From the NCBI RefSeq assembly GCF_021155765.1, contig NC_060106.1:12240031-12304030 (forward strand): a stretch of 64,000 nt of DNA. The letters run 5' to 3'. Shown here piece after piece: positions 63,127 to 64,000 of the stretch. The DNA comes from Diprion similis. Its lineage: Eukaryota; Arthropoda; Insecta; Hymenoptera; Diprionidae. Positions within the stretch are counted from its first letter, which is position 1. Every line of letters begins with the position of its first letter. The notes under the pieces were generated by a model that was given only the letters and a program-made list of their open reading frames with translations, did not search any database and was not told the DNA's origin. Both the position numbers and the translations under genes were made by a program.

Positions 63127-63667
63127 CTAATTACTGGATTCTGGCTGTTCGTCGGTATCGAGTTCTCCTGAACTTTCGTCTGATTCGATCTGGAAAAAAA
63201 TGTTACACAGTTGTAGTAAAAATACCATAACTTCTTGATATATTTTCTCGAGGACAAGTAAGAAAGTCGTACTTGAAACATACTTTTTCACCTAGCGCAA
63301 CCAGTTTCTCTTTATATTGCATCAGTTTGCTATCTTGTTCTGTTAAAAGTTCTAGCAAATTTTCCTGATCTTTTCTCATTTTTTCAAGTTCTAATGCTTT
63401 TTCCTTCAATAAATGTTCGTATTCACTGTTATTTGAATTAGATTCTTTCCGTTCTTGTTTTTGCAAATTCAACGTGCATTCGGCTAGCCTGTTTTCCAAA
63501 TCTCGAACCGTATTTTTATATTTCTCCAATTCTACATTTGTAAGATCAATAGTATCTACAGATGGCACAAACTCTTTGGCTTCTGTTAGATTTGTTTGAG
63601 CTGCACGTAGAACTAAATTCTGGTCTCTCAAATGACTGATGGAAGTCTGTAGCTCGTATACTTGGGT
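63127..63667 (-). CDS. USO1: General vesicular transport factor USO1/p115, 3' end only (last two exons)
   Basis: Golgi tethering factor that links COPI/COPII vesicles to golgins and Rab1. Exons on the - strand 63667-63284 and 63189-63127 join in phase 0; more exons must lie beyond the window. The visible 148 residues are the end of the coiled coil followed by a short acidic tail. ENLLELLTEQDSKLMQYKEK matches the most C-terminal coiled-coil segment of p115, and the tail is rich in Asp, Glu and Ser, as in p115, where it binds GM130. The call rests on this C-terminal similarity alone, so another coiled-coil Golgi protein is possible but less likely. Confidence 0.78.
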
Positions 63668-63754
63668 CTGTAAATGAGGATAAAAGGTACAAGTCATGAT
63701 TATGCTGCATAAAATTCCTATACATATGCACACATATGCATTCACATGTATATC

Positions 63755-64000
63755 TATATTAGGGTGGTTTAAAAAAAAGTTGTGTTTTTTTCGCTCTTAC
63801 CCCCTCAAATGTTAGTGTTTCATAGAAAAACCATCCTCCCAAAGATGAGCTCTGTAGCTCAACTCTAATAGGTCGCTAATTTAACTTTTATTTCCCATTC
63901 AATCAACATGGGAAAATTTGACTTTTCGTTAGAAGTTAAAGTACTCGTAAGCTATTAAACATTCTTTACATTTATGCATAGATCCTTGAAGCTGGTTTTT
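63755..64000. repeat. Possible dispersed repeat in a USO1 intron (partial)
   Basis: From about 63758 the sequence changes to AGGGTGGTTTAAAAAAAAGT and runs to the window edge with a composition unlike the neighbouring intron. It begins after TATATT, which would fit a TA-type target site. It looks like the end of a transposon-derived repeat, but no inverted terminus can be seen inside the window. Confidence 0.25.

Overview
The window is nuclear DNA from an insect. It is AT-rich, its genes are broken by short GT-AG introns, and it carries an insect-style lipophorin receptor. Gene structure and base composition suggest a hymenopteran, perhaps a sawfly, but that is a guess. I see no prokaryotic, viral or organellar segment, no CRISPR array and no tRNA or rRNA gene.

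I could reconstruct nine complete genes and the 3' end of a tenth, exon by exon, with reading phase kept across every junction. On the + strand: a lipophorin receptor of the LDLR/VLDLR family (2432-15484, 11 coding exons, 901 aa); trans-2-enoyl-CoA reductase TECR (19350-21402, 300 aa); a dithiol glutaredoxin (31305-31719, 111 aa); a group XII secreted phospholipase A2 (32306-33122, 207 aa); a small basic protamine-like MST-HMG-box protein (33953-34358, 116 aa); and the 75-kDa complex I subunit NDUFS1 (58742-62262, 11 exons, 725 aa). On the - strand: the ciliary protein CFAP57 (25842-21937, 1218 aa); the MYST histone acetyltransferase KAT6/Enok (51412-35797, 5 coding exons, 2448 aa, plus a likely noncoding first exon near 53934-54140); elongation factor 1-beta (57822-56594, 222 aa); and the last two exons of the vesicle tether USO1/p115 (63667-63127), whose gene continues beyond the right edge.

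The layout is a mix of convergent pairs (TECR/CFAP57, NDUFS1/USO1, MST-HMG/KAT6) and divergent pairs (EF1-beta/NDUFS1). The genes do not form one pathway: they cover lipid uptake, very-long-chain fatty acid synthesis, cilia, redox, chromatin, translation, respiration and secretion. Two touch male germline or cilium biology (CFAP57 and the MST-HMG protein).

Noncoding DNA includes the 5.6-kb first introns of the receptor and of KAT6, two foldback elements of about 360 bp, a 51-bp tandem duplication, a repeat cluster far upstream of the receptor, and long homopolymers (25 C, 61 A). The points most worth a second look are the two-exon MST-HMG gene that is easily missed by single-frame reading, an RFX X-box just upstream of CFAP57, a GC-AG intron in EF1-beta, a possible spliced transcript at 29.5-27.7 kb, and the foldback elements. 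I did not find anything I could call a new biological system.
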